Below, in pieces: positions 27,974-37,397 of a stretch of 64,000 bases of DNA; position 1 is the first letter of the stretch; each line of letters begins with the position of its first letter. Where the stretch lies: NCBI GenBank assembly GCA_007845485.1, contig SDRW01000001.1:186001-250000 (forward strand), read 5' to 3'. Under the pieces are notes generated by a model. It had not been told where the DNA came from and did not search any database. It saw nothing but the letters and a program-made list of their open reading frames with translations. This DNA is from TM7 phylum sp. oral taxon 348 (GTDB taxonomy: Bacteria > Patescibacteriota > Saccharimonadia > Saccharimonadales > Saccharimonadaceae). Both the position numbers and the translations under genes were made by a program.

Positions 27974-29332
27974 TTATTTACCGCCAGAAATTATGTTTTT
28001 TATTTTATAAAGAATCTCGCCAATTTCGCGCCGCCATTCCCATCCAGCATATCCAAGCGCGCTAATTCCTATGCCACCAACAGCCCACCACGCAGCGATC
28101 GTGTCTTTACTTGCAGCAACATCTTCAACTGCAAATTTATTTTTATCTCCCGAACTACCTGTTTGTATTTTGCGGCAACGGCCAGTATCTGGGTTTCGTT
28201 CTTGTCCAGCAGGACAAGAATCAGGTTCAGATTTATCTTGAATTTTGCGGCAACGGTTTGTTAATAAATTTAATTCCTGACCAGGTGGGCACGACTTAAT
28301 TATATTAGACGAATCAGGTTTAAGATTATTTTCTTGAGGTGGAATTATTTTATTTTCTCCATAAGGATTTGGTGTTGCCCAGTTCCATCTTCCATCCGCG
28401 CCAAGAGCCCAAGATATACCTTTTCTAGAACCATTATCAGGATACTCAATTAATGTATTTTCATATATCTTTACACCATTAACATCTTCTAGCCACACAA
28501 ATGATCCTGAATTTATTAGTTCTAAATTATCGCCATTAGAATCAATATTGAACACTACATATTCATGTGGATTAATAATTCCACCAAGAGGTATGGCAGC
28601 GCTTTTCTTTCCCGTTCTTAACCTCACACCACTAAAATCAATTGGATTATTTGTATTATTATAAAATTTTATATAATCTCCACACTCAATCTCATTTTGT
28701 AAGGGAGAACAATCCTTAGCACGCGACAATACTTCAATAGGACTAATCTCAAATTTATCTAAAGGAAAATAAACTTCGTCTGCTACTAAATCCTCTTCTT
28801 GATTTTTAATCTTAGTATAAACTGGATCCTTATTTTTGGAGGTAGATTTTCTATACCTAAAACCAAATTGAAGATTTATTAAGGATACCACTTCTTTGTT
28901 GTAATAGTTATCGTTTTTATTAAAAAGTATAATTTTATCATCTGGGTTTAGTTTATCAATATCTCTGCCAAATTTTTTAACTGCCTCACCCTTAACAGAT
29001 TCTCCGTCACTTAATACTATACATTTTCCAGATTCAAGCCATCCATTAGGCAGGGTATATTCATGTATTACAGAATTAGTATTACTTTCTATATTAATCA
29101 CCCAACCATTTAAATTAACTATTGACTTTTCGTTATTACAAACTTGCATAAAGGCCAGAAATCCATCTTCTGTTATTTTTAGTTCGGAAACAGCCAAAGG
29201 TGAGGTAAGTCTGGTGGTCGTATTTGAGGGAGAAGGTATTATATTAATAGCACCGACTTTGCAAAACGCAATAACAGATATAATTAAAGCGAATCCGATT
29301 ATAGTAGATAACCATATTGCAAAGTTTTTCAT
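27974..29332 (-). CDS. Secreted/membrane lamin-tail-domain protein with Cys-adaptor repeats
   Basis: A 452-residue envelope protein. The N-terminal hydrophobic segment (about 7-26) is a signal or anchor. Two lamin-tail (LTD)-like beta domains follow at about 45-150 and 190-300 (FMQVCNNEKSIVNLNGWVI and YIKFYNNTNNPIDFSGVRL). Two Cys repeats come next at about 345-395, of the form CPxGQExNxxTxRCRKIQ. They resemble the '2-cysteine adaptor' motif I know from large DNA viruses. A C-terminal membrane span (about 415-435) ends in a basic tail. Bacterial LTD proteins are usually exported and bind surfaces or nucleic acid. ruvC follows after one base, so the two may be translated together, but a link to recombination is not evident. 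Confidence 0.75.
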   Translation of the reverse strand: MKNFAIWLSTIIGFALIISVIAFCKVGAINIIPSPSNTTTRLTSPLAVSELKITEDGFLAFMQVCNNEKSIVNLNGWVINIESNTNSVIHEYTLPNGWLESGKCIVLSDGESVKGEAVKKFGRDIDKLNPDDKIILFNKNDNYYNKEVVSLINLQFGFRYRKSTSKNKDPVYTKIKNQEEDLVADEVYFPLDKFEISPIEVLSRAKDCSPLQNEIECGDYIKFYNNTNNPIDFSGVRLRTGKKSAAIPLGGIINPHEYVVFNIDSNGDNLELINSGSFVWLEDVNGVKIYENTLIEYPDNGSRKGISWALGADGRWNWATPNPYGENKIIPPQENNLKPDSSNIIKSCPPGQELNLLTNRCRKIQDKSEPDSCPAGQERNPDTGRCRKIQTGSSGDKNKFAVEDVAASKDTIAAWWAVGGIGISALGYAGWEWRREIGEILYKIKNIISGGK

Positions 29333-29351
29333 ATAAATCCTACAAGTTATT

Positions 29352-30071
29352 TTATAACTCTACTGTAATATCAGCGTTTGTATATACGTTTACAATATCA
29401 TCAACTTCATCTAGTACGTCCATCAATTTGATCATCTTACGGGCTACTTCTGAATCATTAATTTCGACTTCATTATTAGCAATATATTGCAATTCTGCTT
29501 CTATAACTTTTAATCCAGCATCAATAATTGACTGGCGAACCTTTGCTAAATCTTTTTGGTTAGTATAAACAATAATCTCATTCTCTTCTTCGTTTGCATC
29601 TTCAGCTCCAGCATCAAGTACAGTTAGTAGAGCTTCTTCTCCCGTACTATCTACACGAATGACACCACGGCGCATAAATTGAAACATAACGCTCCCAGAA
29701 TCAGCAATCTGGCCACCATTTTTAACAAGGGCAGTTTTAATCTCTGGTAAAGTTCTATTACGATTATCAGTAGCAGCTTCTATTATTAAACCAGCACCAC
29801 CTGGACCGTAAGCTTCATAGGTTATTTCCTCAAGCGCAGCAGCATTTTTATCATTCACTCTATCAATTGCGCGCTGAATATTGGAATTGGGCATATTTGC
29901 AGCCTTTGCCTTTTCAATTGCAAGAGCAAGAGCAGGGTTCATACTAGGATCAGTGCCTTTACGCGCTGCAATTGCGATTTGCTTACCGATTCTTGTAAAT
30001 ATCGCACCGCGCTTGGCATCATTTGCACCTTTATCTCGTTTGATTTTTGCCCATTTACTATGTCCAGCCAT
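29352..30071 (-). CDS. YebC/PmpR family protein
   Basis: A TACO1/YebC-family protein, reported as a transcription regulator and as a factor that eases ribosome stalling. The signature N-terminus AGHSKWAKIKRDKGANDAKR is followed by the three-domain structure, including EGYGPGG-like YEAYGPGGAGLIIEA and an acidic C-terminal part. The 239-residue length is standard. A Shine-Dalgarno (CGGAGA) lies upstream. It lies between comEC and the LTD gene on the minus strand. Confidence 0.95.
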   Translation of the reverse strand: MAGHSKWAKIKRDKGANDAKRGAIFTRIGKQIAIAARKGTDPSMNPALALAIEKAKAANMPNSNIQRAIDRVNDKNAAALEEITYEAYGPGGAGLIIEAATDNRNRTLPEIKTALVKNGGQIADSGSVMFQFMRRGVIRVDSTGEEALLTVLDAGAEDANEEENEIIVYTNQKDLAKVRQSIIDAGLKVIEAELQYIANNEVEINDSEVARKMIKLMDVLDEVDDIVNVYTNADITVEL

Positions 30072-30129
30072 ATATTTTCTCCGTAATTTAGATGATTTTC
30101 TTTACATTTACCACTATTATATCAAACAT

Positions 30130-31587
30130 TCACTCTACTATATTTACATTGTTATAAGATATTCTACTACGCCTATAAAGCCAGGTTGTTAAAATACCAA
30201 TTAAAAGATAGCTGACTATCACCATCGGTAAGCTAAATTCAACTTCAACCGAAGCCCAAGATAATTCAGAGAATATATCAACAATACCAGTCATATATTG
30301 CAATAACCAAAGCGTAGGTGTAGCAAATAGTGGCGAAATTACAGGCAACCAAAGTGATGTAATTGCAGTTACAAATACCATAAACATTGCTAGCGGAATA
30401 AATGGTAATACTAATAAATTAACAATTAACGAAACATTAGAAAGTGTGCCAAACATCATTAAAATAATAGGTAATGTAAATAATTGCGCTGAAAAAGTCT
30501 CCCCTAAAATTTGGCGAACTGTACCAGGAGGTTTTTCACCGTAAAAGTACGCCTGCAAAACTGGAGCAAACAGCATAACTCCAGCAAAAGACGCAAAACT
30601 TAACATCCAGCCAACATCACCCCATATATAAGCAGGTTGTACTATAATTGAAATAGCAGCCGTAAAAAATAGCAATACAATAGGATTTAACTTACGGCCA
30701 TAATACCAAGCTATCAAACTCAAAAGCGAAACCAATCCAGCACGCATCATACTAGGACTGATACCAGTTATACCGATAAATGTTAATGTCATTGCCACAC
30801 CTGAAATAGCAGCCGTATAGCGCGAAACTCTCATGAATAACCGCCGCGCTAATCTCACTAAAATAGTTAAATTATAACCACTAGCAACCACGACATGAGT
30901 TAACCCAACTATTCTTAGGGCTTCGTCAAAATCAACTGGCAAGGCTTGCTTTTGCCCTAAAATATAACCTGCACCTAAGGCCGCTTCTTTTTCTGGTAAG
31001 TGTTTGTGAATTCCGCCACTAAGCCAATCACGTATATCAACAAATGGATCTTTAGCAGTTTCACGCTTAACTTCAATAACTTTAGCTCTATACATAGATC
31101 CGCTAAAAGAGCCAAATCCTTCTTTTAGTTTTCCTTCCAAGATAATATCATCACTGCGGCGTAAATTTACAGCATCAGCAGCTCGCACAACAACCCAAAG
31201 ATTACCAGAAGCTGTTTGGTTTGCAATAGTTTTTATACTTAACTTCATAGCTCCATCACCACTTTTTGCTTTACTTATATCTTCTGTAATAACACCAGAT
31301 ATTTTCACATTTTGATTATAAAATTTAGTAATTGGTAGATTTGCAAGCATTTCGCTGCTTCCTCTGGTATATCCCATTAATATACCGATGATAAGCATAG
31401 CAACCACACACCAAAAACGCCCAATTCTTAATAAGATAAAAGCTATAAATATGTAAATAAAAAACCAAAAATAGTTAACCAGCCAACCGCTCAACCAAAA
31501 TCTTGCAAAAATAGCCCCCAGCAATACTCCAAAACACATAGCAGTAATACCATAAACTGGGTGAAATTTCTGATCTGTAGATATCAT
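30130..31587 (-). CDS. comEC: ComEC/Rec2 DNA-uptake channel (core domain only)
   Basis: Predicted inner-membrane channel for single-stranded DNA uptake. The N-terminus has three to four membrane spans, then an OB-like soluble stretch (about 85-170), then the Competence domain with eight or so spans and the motif GLTHVVVASGYNLTIL (family: GLxHxxAxSGxH). At 485 residues it ends after the Competence domain, so the C-terminal metallo-beta-lactamase-like nuclease domain of ComEC is absent. The His of the SGxH motif is Tyr-Asn here. With PilB/C/M/N/O and a prepilin, the window holds the main parts of a natural-transformation machine. Confidence 0.9.
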   Translation of the reverse strand: MISTDQKFHPVYGITAMCFGVLLGAIFARFWLSGWLVNYFWFFIYIFIAFILLRIGRFWCVVAMLIIGILMGYTRGSSEMLANLPITKFYNQNVKISGVITEDISKAKSGDGAMKLSIKTIANQTASGNLWVVVRAADAVNLRRSDDIILEGKLKEGFGSFSGSMYRAKVIEVKRETAKDPFVDIRDWLSGGIHKHLPEKEAALGAGYILGQKQALPVDFDEALRIVGLTHVVVASGYNLTILVRLARRLFMRVSRYTAAISGVAMTLTFIGITGISPSMMRAGLVSLLSLIAWYYGRKLNPIVLLFFTAAISIIVQPAYIWGDVGWMLSFASFAGVMLFAPVLQAYFYGEKPPGTVRQILGETFSAQLFTLPIILMMFGTLSNVSLIVNLLVLPFIPLAMFMVFVTAITSLWLPVISPLFATPTLWLLQYMTGIVDIFSELSWASVEVEFSLPMVIVSYLLIGILTTWLYRRSRISYNNVNIVE

Positions 31588-31620
31588 ACTGCCAGTATAA
31601 CAGACGCCAATTTACGTTTT

Positions 31621-31650
31621 AAATATTAAAACTTCCGCCAAACACGGAAG
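31621..31650 (-). terminator. Terminator after tRNA-Lys
   Basis: Stem CTTCCG/CGGAAG with a seven-base loop, followed on the minus strand by TTTTAATATTT. It lies 23 bases beyond the tRNA 3' end. Confidence 0.75.
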
Positions 31651-31673
31651 CTCTAAATCATTAAAACCAATTA

Positions 31674-31750
31674 TGGTGGGTCCAGTGAGGCTCGAACTCA
31701 CGACACCCTGCTTAAAAGGCAGGTGCTCTAACCTGCTGAGCTATGGACCC
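31674..31750 (-). tRNA. tRNA-Lys (anticodon TTT)
   Basis: Complete cloverleaf on the minus strand. The acceptor GGGTCCA pairs with TGGACCC, and the D-arm is AGCTCAGCAGGTTAGAGC. The anticodon stem CCTGC pairs with GCAGG around loop CTTTTAA (anticodon TTT), and the T-arm contains GAGTTCGAGCC. The discriminator A and CCA are encoded. Confidence 0.96.
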
Positions 31751-31768
31751 TAAAATAGGCTCTATGAA

Positions 31769-31798
31769 AATATAGCATATATACATATGCCGTGTCAA
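31769..31798 (-). promoter_or_regulatory. Promoter of tRNA-Lys
   Basis: TTGACA (31793-31798) and TATATT (31769-31774) are separated by 18 bases, with TGC before the -10. The -10 lies 18 bases from the tRNA 5' end. The -35 overlaps the stop codon of the upstream membrane-protein gene. Confidence 0.7.
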
Positions 31799-32274
31799 TG
31801 CTTAGACATTTTTGCTTTAACAGTAGATCCAACATACATATAAAGCATATCAATTATGGCAGCCAAAATCGCAAATGTAATAATATACTGCTTGTAATAC
31901 AGGATATTATTTACAAATAAATTTATATTATTTAGGTCTATGGATTTAGATAGCGGCTCGATACAAAGCACAGTCGCAATTGCCGCATAGCCAATCGCCC
32001 CAAAAATTCGAGAATATTTATTTTTATAGACAGATCCTCCAAAAAATAAAATTAAAGAAGGGACTAAAATCACAGCCAATTCAATAAGCGTACTAGCCGT
32101 AATTACAAAACTAGATGGTAATACTATAGATTGCGCCCAAAGTGATAGCTCCGAGCTCCACATTTGATGAAGACAATACCCCATAATCAAGGCAGCCCCT
32201 AGCACGCCAAAGCGACGCTGAGCCACAAATGCTAGACAAAAAAATATAACCAAACAAGCAATTAAAATAATCAT
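31795..32274 (-). CDS. Small polytopic membrane protein, unknown
   Basis: A 159-residue protein with about five hydrophobic segments and short loops (for example IILIACLVIFFCLAFVA at the N-terminus and YIITFAILAAIIDMLYMYV near the C-terminus). I recognise no family. Its ATG overlaps the TGA of the DUF192 gene (ATGA), so the two are coupled and probably work in the same envelope. Confidence 0.65.
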   Translation of the reverse strand: MIILIACLVIFFCLAFVAQRRFGVLGAALIMGYCLHQMWSSELSLWAQSIVLPSSFVITASTLIELAVILVPSLILFFGGSVYKNKYSRIFGAIGYAAIATVLCIEPLSKSIDLNNINLFVNNILYYKQYIITFAILAAIIDMLYMYVGSTVKAKMSKH

Positions 32275-32759
32275 CTTATATCTATTTTTACTTTACTACC
32301 AATCTTTAAATATGAACGCGATGTAGTTGCGGCTGGAAATTCAATGACATAGCGAGCTGTATTTTTTGGTTTATAGATACTGCGTGGATAACTATTAGGA
32401 TGCATTGACTGCTCAATATGCACCACCTCATAAGATGAGTTAAGCCAAACCACATCAATGGGGTAATTCATATCTTTCATCCATATACCCCAATTATCAT
32501 CGTGAGGGAAAATCATTAGAAGCGCACTATCTGGAGCAAGATATTTTGTTTCACTTAAACCTTGGGCTCTAGCTTCGTATGTCTCTGCAATACTGGCTGT
32601 GAATGTTTGTACACCAGTTTTTGACTTGATGTAGATTTTTGCTTCTTTATGTTTAATTATTACCCCAGCCATAAACCAGATAACTAAGCCAATCACGATA
32701 ATAAGTAGAATTATCTTTATGATTGTCATTGGTTTTTCATAGATAGCATCATCATGCAT
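32271..32759 (-). CDS. DUF192 family membrane-anchored protein
   Basis: A 162-residue protein with an N-terminal membrane span (about 13-33) and an external DUF192 domain. Family hallmarks are visible: ARAQGLSETKYLAPDSALLMIFP, then WGIWMKDMNYPIDVVWL and a terminal VIEFPA. The function is unknown; DUF192 proteins are small secreted beta-barrels. A TGCTATAAT lies about 20 bases upstream with AAAGGCG between it and the ATG, so unlike many neighbours it has a normal leader. It overlaps the following gene by four bases. Confidence 0.88.
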   Translation of the reverse strand: MHDDAIYEKPMTIIKIILLIIVIGLVIWFMAGVIIKHKEAKIYIKSKTGVQTFTASIAETYEARAQGLSETKYLAPDSALLMIFPHDDNWGIWMKDMNYPIDVVWLNSSYEVVHIEQSMHPNSYPRSIYKPKNTARYVIEFPAATTSRSYLKIGSKVKIDIR

Positions 32760-32814
32760 ATTTGTAGCGCCTTTTTTAAATTATAGCACATGCATAATCA
32801 AATCCTAAGCAAAA

Positions 32815-32838
32815 GAAAAGCGCCGCAAAAAGCGACGC
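32815..32838 (-). terminator. Terminator downstream of the 32868-33416 gene
   Basis: Seven-base-pair stem GCGTCGC/GCGGCGC (one G-T pair) with loop TTTTT, followed by TTTTCTTTT on the minus strand. Confidence 0.75.
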
Positions 32839-32867
32839 AAAAAGTGGCATCAAGAAGAAACGTAGAA

Positions 32868-33416
32868 TCAAGAATTATTCTTATTCATAGATTTTTTATC
32901 ACGCTTTGCACGTTCTCGAGCAGCTTTTTTCCGCTCTTTGTACTCACGTTTGATATAATCTTTTGATTTTTCTATTATCTCAATATCTGCTTGAGCCTCG
33001 GGCGTAGATTCTTGGATAAGATTCTGTCGATTTGTAATTTCACGGTCGTCATTAACATTTTCAATTAATGCCGCAAAAGCAAAAGCAACTGCCCAGTTAG
33101 CAACGCTATACCAGAAAAATACATATTCAGGTATTATCGGCATGCCAAATGTCCACCAAGGTAGTGGATCATTACCCATGATCAAAATATAGCGTAAATA
33201 TGCAGGTAGGAAAAACCCTAAAAAGTAAAAGAGTCCAAATCCAAACATAATGTACGCAACAATGTTGACATTCAGAAACTGGAGACGCCCAGAGGCATAC
33301 TGACCAGATTTGCCCTTAATCCAAGACCTGTATTTATAGGCTATTGCATATTTTTTATACACTGCCACCAATAACCCGATAGTTATGATCATTACTAGAA
33401 TCATTATTATCGTCAA
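32868..33416 (-). CDS. Membrane protein with basic cytoplasmic tail, unknown
   Basis: A 182-residue protein with three hydrophobic segments (about 2-20, 50-75 and 98-118) and a strongly charged, Lys/Arg/Glu-rich C-terminus (about 130-182), probably a cytoplasmic helix. No family is recognised. The first codon in frame is TTG (33416), with ATG five codons later (33404); the true start is uncertain. It lies 79 bases downstream of the large VirB6-like gene and ends at a clear terminator, so it may be the last gene of that transcript. Confidence 0.6.
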   Translation of the reverse strand: MTIIMILVMIITIGLLVAVYKKYAIAYKYRSWIKGKSGQYASGRLQFLNVNIVAYIMFGFGLFYFLGFFLPAYLRYILIMGNDPLPWWTFGMPIIPEYVFFWYSVANWAVAFAFAALIENVNDDREITNRQNLIQESTPEAQADIEIIEKSKDYIKREYKERKKAARERAKRDKKSMNKNNS

Positions 33417-33495
33417 GGCTACTACACCATCCTTTCAATATACATCTTACCAATCTGATAAGAACATTACATATTATAACATATAATGTATATAT

Positions 33496-36159
33496 CTACA
33501 ATTTGCCATCATTGTTTTTCATTGCTTCTTCAACTTTATCCCAAGTTTTTTGATCAAGTTTACTAATCTCAACCTGTACCTTCTTGGTGTTATCACGAAT
33601 CGAAGGTCTTAATCTCTCATTAAGTAATGCCTCTCCTGCTATTCTGATAAATTCTTGGCGATTAGCATCGTAATTGACTTTATTTGGTTGACTAATATTA
33701 CCATAGTTACCCTCATCAGCAATCACATCATACACACGTTTCAATGCTCCAGCATCCCAAGTAGTAAAACTTTGCTGGTTAAATTTACCCTTTAAGATAA
33801 AGTCGCGTATAGCATTTTCCATGCCAACTGAATCTATTCCAGAAGTTTCAATATCATCTAGAGTTTTACCGCCCAATTGAGGTGCAGCACTTAACATAGT
33901 ACTTTTAACCCCTTCTGCTATAGTGCCACGAGATCCAGCAAATTCAGGCTGACTACTCATAGCAACAAGTTCCATCTTTTGTTCAATATTACCCTTAGAT
34001 GTCATAAGCATATTAATCGCAGTGTCATGAACATAGCTATCATTATAATCAAATACCATTGTATTGCCATTATCATCCTTAGCTTCAATAGTAGACCTGC
34101 GCTTTGCTAGGTTATCAATATCAGCACCAGTTAGCTTAAAGTGCTTCATAGATTCAGCAACGGCAACGGTGCCTTCGCCAAAATCTTTACGTTTAGTTGC
34201 AATAGCACGCGATGCAGCAACAGCCACACCTTTATCACCCGCAACTCCAGCAGCTTCCTTTTGGAGTGCTGGACTCTTCAGCATACTATCAGCATACTCA
34301 GACCTGGAGACATCTTTAGCAAATGCATCACGCGATTCGTTAACATATTCTTCTTGAGTCATTTCTTGCATTCTTCTACCCAATGCAGCTAGTGCAACAT
34401 TTTGAGTCGCATATTGTTCCTGACCTTCTCTAGTTTGCAGCTCGTTCATTGAAGCATCAAGATCTCCCTCGTGAATTCTACGCAATTTCTTACTAATACG
34501 ATTTCCAGCCTCTTCAACTTGCATACTTCTATCAGAAGTTCTAAGTTGTGCATAAACCGCACGGTTTTGATTCTCTATAGCCTCAGATCTATCATCCGCA
34601 CGCCATTGTTCAATCGAAACGGCCTGGTTTCGCCTATTAAAATCGGAGTCAATCTGCTTTGCATATCTAGACTTACGAGCCTCATTATGACGCTTGCGAT
34701 CATCAACCATACGAGCCAAACCCGAAAAAGGAGCGCCTTCAGCCAAACGCTGTTGCCTTTTGATTTGCATCCTCTCGTTTGACCAATTCTTAACCTGATC
34801 AAATGCACCCTTGGTAGGATTATTAATCATACCAACAAATTTACCGAGCATTTTACCACTAAATCTCACCAAAAATGGTGTAATAATCAAAGGTGCCGCC
34901 GAAACGAGCATAGCAATTAGTAAAACTTCATAACTATCGGCAGTTTGTGCAATAACATAGGAAGCTAGCTGAGACCCCCCGAATAGCAAAGAAAACATAG
35001 GGAACATTAGTAGCATAGTTTGTAAAACATCGCGCCATTTATCAAAATACTTTTGAGTTCCAGGTAAAACAAAAGCCAAGAAAGCAAATGGTGAAATTAT
35101 TATAAAAATCACAATGATAGCTTGACGAGCAGCAAGTACAGCTACAGTAACAAACAATGCTAATAATACAACCGTTAATACTGGAATTACACCCCATACA
35201 TTCGCACCAGCAGAAAGTTTAAACACACCTACGCTAACAGCAGTAGCACCAGCAAGTCCAGCAGAAATAACCTGTTGCCAAGACGGTAATCCCATATTGG
35301 CTATTTCTTGAGATTGAATCATTTCTTGACGTATATTCAAAAATAATTCCTGAATTGATGTACCTAATATATTAGATACATCAATAAGGATTGCGCACAA
35401 ATAATAAGATATGTTAACTAAAAACGCAGCTACAATAATACGTGGAACCATATAACGTATATCATGCTGTTTTATGCCGTAATTAGTTATATATGAATAT
35501 GTAACAGCTAAAAATGCAATCACAAAGGCTATATTAGCCATTCCAACCATAACAGACCATGCCTTGTATAGAACGGCGTTACGATCGCTAAAAATAGGCT
35601 TAACTTCCAGTAGGGTTTTTAAATAATCATAAAATTTATCAGTTATAGCAGCCATGAGTCCCATAATTGGACAAACTATATAACCCAACTGATTAACCGC
35701 ACAGCTTTCTACAGTATCCTCATTTTTATTTTCATTACCATTAGCTTGGCTATTGTTCTTTTGGTCAATTGTAATTATCTTAGATGAACCCTCTTCGATG
35801 TAAACATCAGGTGGGCTAAATTTATAAGTCGCGACTCTTGCTCCAGTCGCGGTATCAATATTTGTTCCATCAGTAAAATATATTATCGTAACTCTGCCAT
35901 CACTACTTGGCGAAGACTCGTAATATTCAGAACCCTCTGGCAATTTTAAAGGAGAATTCGATTGGGATTTTTTAGGACCCTTAAGGACCATATCACCATA
36001 TTTAATATTATTACCATCCCACGAAGCATCAGCTGCAAAAACATTATTACCCAAAATGATTGTATACAAAATAGCCACAAATACTGCAGCTATAATTTTA
36101 CAATACCAGTTCATAGGCGTCATACCTACTGGTAAGACCTTCCTGAAAACATCCCACAT
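33496..36159 (-). CDS. Second VirB6/TrbL-like polytopic membrane protein
   Basis: An 887-residue paralogue of the 732-residue protein at 2667-4865. A signal-like segment (about 18-40, possible cleavage at FAA|DA) precedes an external domain. Then come the CX9C-P motif (C153, C163), a membrane core at about 203-430, with IRYMVPRIIVAAFLVNIS-type sequence and LPGTQKYFDKW, and a large charged helical C-terminal half (about 440-887), much richer in Arg, Glu and Asp than the Asn/Gln-rich tail of the other copy. By family it would be the channel subunit of a type IV secretion-like apparatus. TATAAA lies six bases before ATG; ATGs at codons 13 and 16 are alternatives. Confidence 0.8.
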   Translation of the reverse strand: MWDVFRKVLPVGMTPMNWYCKIIAAVFVAILYTIILGNNVFAADASWDGNNIKYGDMVLKGPKKSQSNSPLKLPEGSEYYESSPSSDGRVTIIYFTDGTNIDTATGARVATYKFSPPDVYIEEGSSKIITIDQKNNSQANGNENKNEDTVESCAVNQLGYIVCPIMGLMAAITDKFYDYLKTLLEVKPIFSDRNAVLYKAWSVMVGMANIAFVIAFLAVTYSYITNYGIKQHDIRYMVPRIIVAAFLVNISYYLCAILIDVSNILGTSIQELFLNIRQEMIQSQEIANMGLPSWQQVISAGLAGATAVSVGVFKLSAGANVWGVIPVLTVVLLALFVTVAVLAARQAIIVIFIIISPFAFLAFVLPGTQKYFDKWRDVLQTMLLMFPMFSLLFGGSQLASYVIAQTADSYEVLLIAMLVSAAPLIITPFLVRFSGKMLGKFVGMINNPTKGAFDQVKNWSNERMQIKRQQRLAEGAPFSGLARMVDDRKRHNEARKSRYAKQIDSDFNRRNQAVSIEQWRADDRSEAIENQNRAVYAQLRTSDRSMQVEEAGNRISKKLRRIHEGDLDASMNELQTREGQEQYATQNVALAALGRRMQEMTQEEYVNESRDAFAKDVSRSEYADSMLKSPALQKEAAGVAGDKGVAVAASRAIATKRKDFGEGTVAVAESMKHFKLTGADIDNLAKRRSTIEAKDDNGNTMVFDYNDSYVHDTAINMLMTSKGNIEQKMELVAMSSQPEFAGSRGTIAEGVKSTMLSAAPQLGGKTLDDIETSGIDSVGMENAIRDFILKGKFNQQSFTTWDAGALKRVYDVIADEGNYGNISQPNKVNYDANRQEFIRIAGEALLNERLRPSIRDNTKKVQVEISKLDQKTWDKVEEAMKNNDGKL

Positions 36160-36239
36160 GCTTAATTTATATTAGCATATAATAGCGTAACAGTCAATCT
36201 TATTATATGGCATTGTTAAGATAATTAACAGATATAAAC

Positions 36240-37331
36240 CTAGAATATTGAACGTTTTTTAGACTTTTTAAAATCCTCTAGCAACTCTTTTTGTTTTTTA
36301 GATAATTTAGTTGGTGTCTCAACAATTATACCAACTATATGTGGACCACGCGTATTGCTCCCTGTATGAGGAACGCCTCTACCAGATAATTTAAAATCAG
36401 TGCCGCTTTGTGTGCCAGCTGGGATTCTCATTCTGATCGGTCCGTCAATTGTGTCAACTTCTATCTCGCAGCCTAGTGCAGCATCAACCATACTAATTCG
36501 TTCCTCGCTTAAAATAATATCTCCCTCGCGGGTAAACTTTTTATCTGCTCTGACACGAATATGGACATACAAGTCACCTTTTGCTCCACCAGCAATTGCT
36601 TCGCCCCTCTCACGTAAGCGAATAGTAGCACCATCATCTATTCCTGCTGGTATCTTGATTTTCAACTCCTGTTTACGACGCTGTGTTCCCGTACCCTTAC
36701 AAACCGTACATACCATTTCTGGCACACTTCCTCTACCTTGACAAGTTTGACAGATTACAGACTGTTGAATTTGTCCAAACATAGTATTCATTACCCTAGG
36801 TATCTGTCCGCTGCCTTTACACGTTTGGCATGTCTTCATTCCATGTCCAGGTTCAGCGCGACTACCATGGCAATGTTCACATTCGTCCATCATATCTAAG
36901 TTTAATGTTTTCTCAGTACCGAAGACAGCATCTTTAAAATCTAACGTAATCTGAGTTTCGACATCCTTTCCGCGACTAGATTGAGTCCGTCGAGAGCTAC
37001 CGCCAAAAAACTGCCCAAAAATATCATCTAAACCACCACCAAAATCAAAGTGAATATCCTGACCACCAAAATTAAATCCTTCAAACGGATTTCCGTCAAA
37101 GCCACCAGAAGATCCACCGACACCAGCATGACCGAACTGGTCGTAACGCTGGCGTTTTTGCTTATCTTTTAAAACTTCGTAAGCCTCATTGATTTCTTTA
37201 AATTTAGCTTCGTCGCCGCCTTCTTTATCTGGATGATATTTAACAGCAGCTTTTCTGAAAGCTTTTTTGATCTCATCTTCGCTGGCATTTTTTGAGACAC
37301 CAAGTACCTCGTAATAATCACGCTTACTCAT
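36240..37331 (-). CDS. dnaJ: DnaJ co-chaperone
   Basis: Hsp40 partner of DnaK. The J domain has YHPDK with the HPD motif (about 33-35), then a Gly/Phe-rich linker, four zinc-binding CxxCxGxG-type repeats ([24 protein letters not shown] and CTVCKGTG) and the C-terminal substrate-binding domains. The first zinc repeat ends in Arg rather than Gly. The 363-residue length is normal. A perfect CIRCE operator lies 22 bases upstream, so HrcA controls it independently of dnaK. Confidence 0.97.
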   Translation of the reverse strand: MSKRDYYEVLGVSKNASEDEIKKAFRKAAVKYHPDKEGGDEAKFKEINEAYEVLKDKQKRQRYDQFGHAGVGGSSGGFDGNPFEGFNFGGQDIHFDFGGGLDDIFGQFFGGSSRRTQSSRGKDVETQITLDFKDAVFGTEKTLNLDMMDECEHCHGSRAEPGHGMKTCQTCKGSGQIPRVMNTMFGQIQQSVICQTCQGRGSVPEMVCTVCKGTGTQRRKQELKIKIPAGIDDGATIRLRERGEAIAGGAKGDLYVHIRVRADKKFTREGDIILSEERISMVDAALGCEIEVDTIDGPIRMRIPAGTQSGTDFKLSGRGVPHTGSNTRGPHIVGIIVETPTKLSKKQKELLEDFKKSKKRSIF

Positions 37332-37352
37332 ATCAATAACTATAATAACAAA

Positions 37353-37379
37353 TTAGCACTCTATATTCAAGAGTGCTAA
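37353..37379 (-). promoter_or_regulatory. CIRCE operator of dnaJ
   Basis: TTAGCACTC-N9-GAGTGCTAA, a perfect match to the HrcA-binding CIRCE element, 22 bases before the dnaJ start. Confidence 0.95.
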
Positions 37380-37397
37380 TAGTTAATTTATTGGAGT

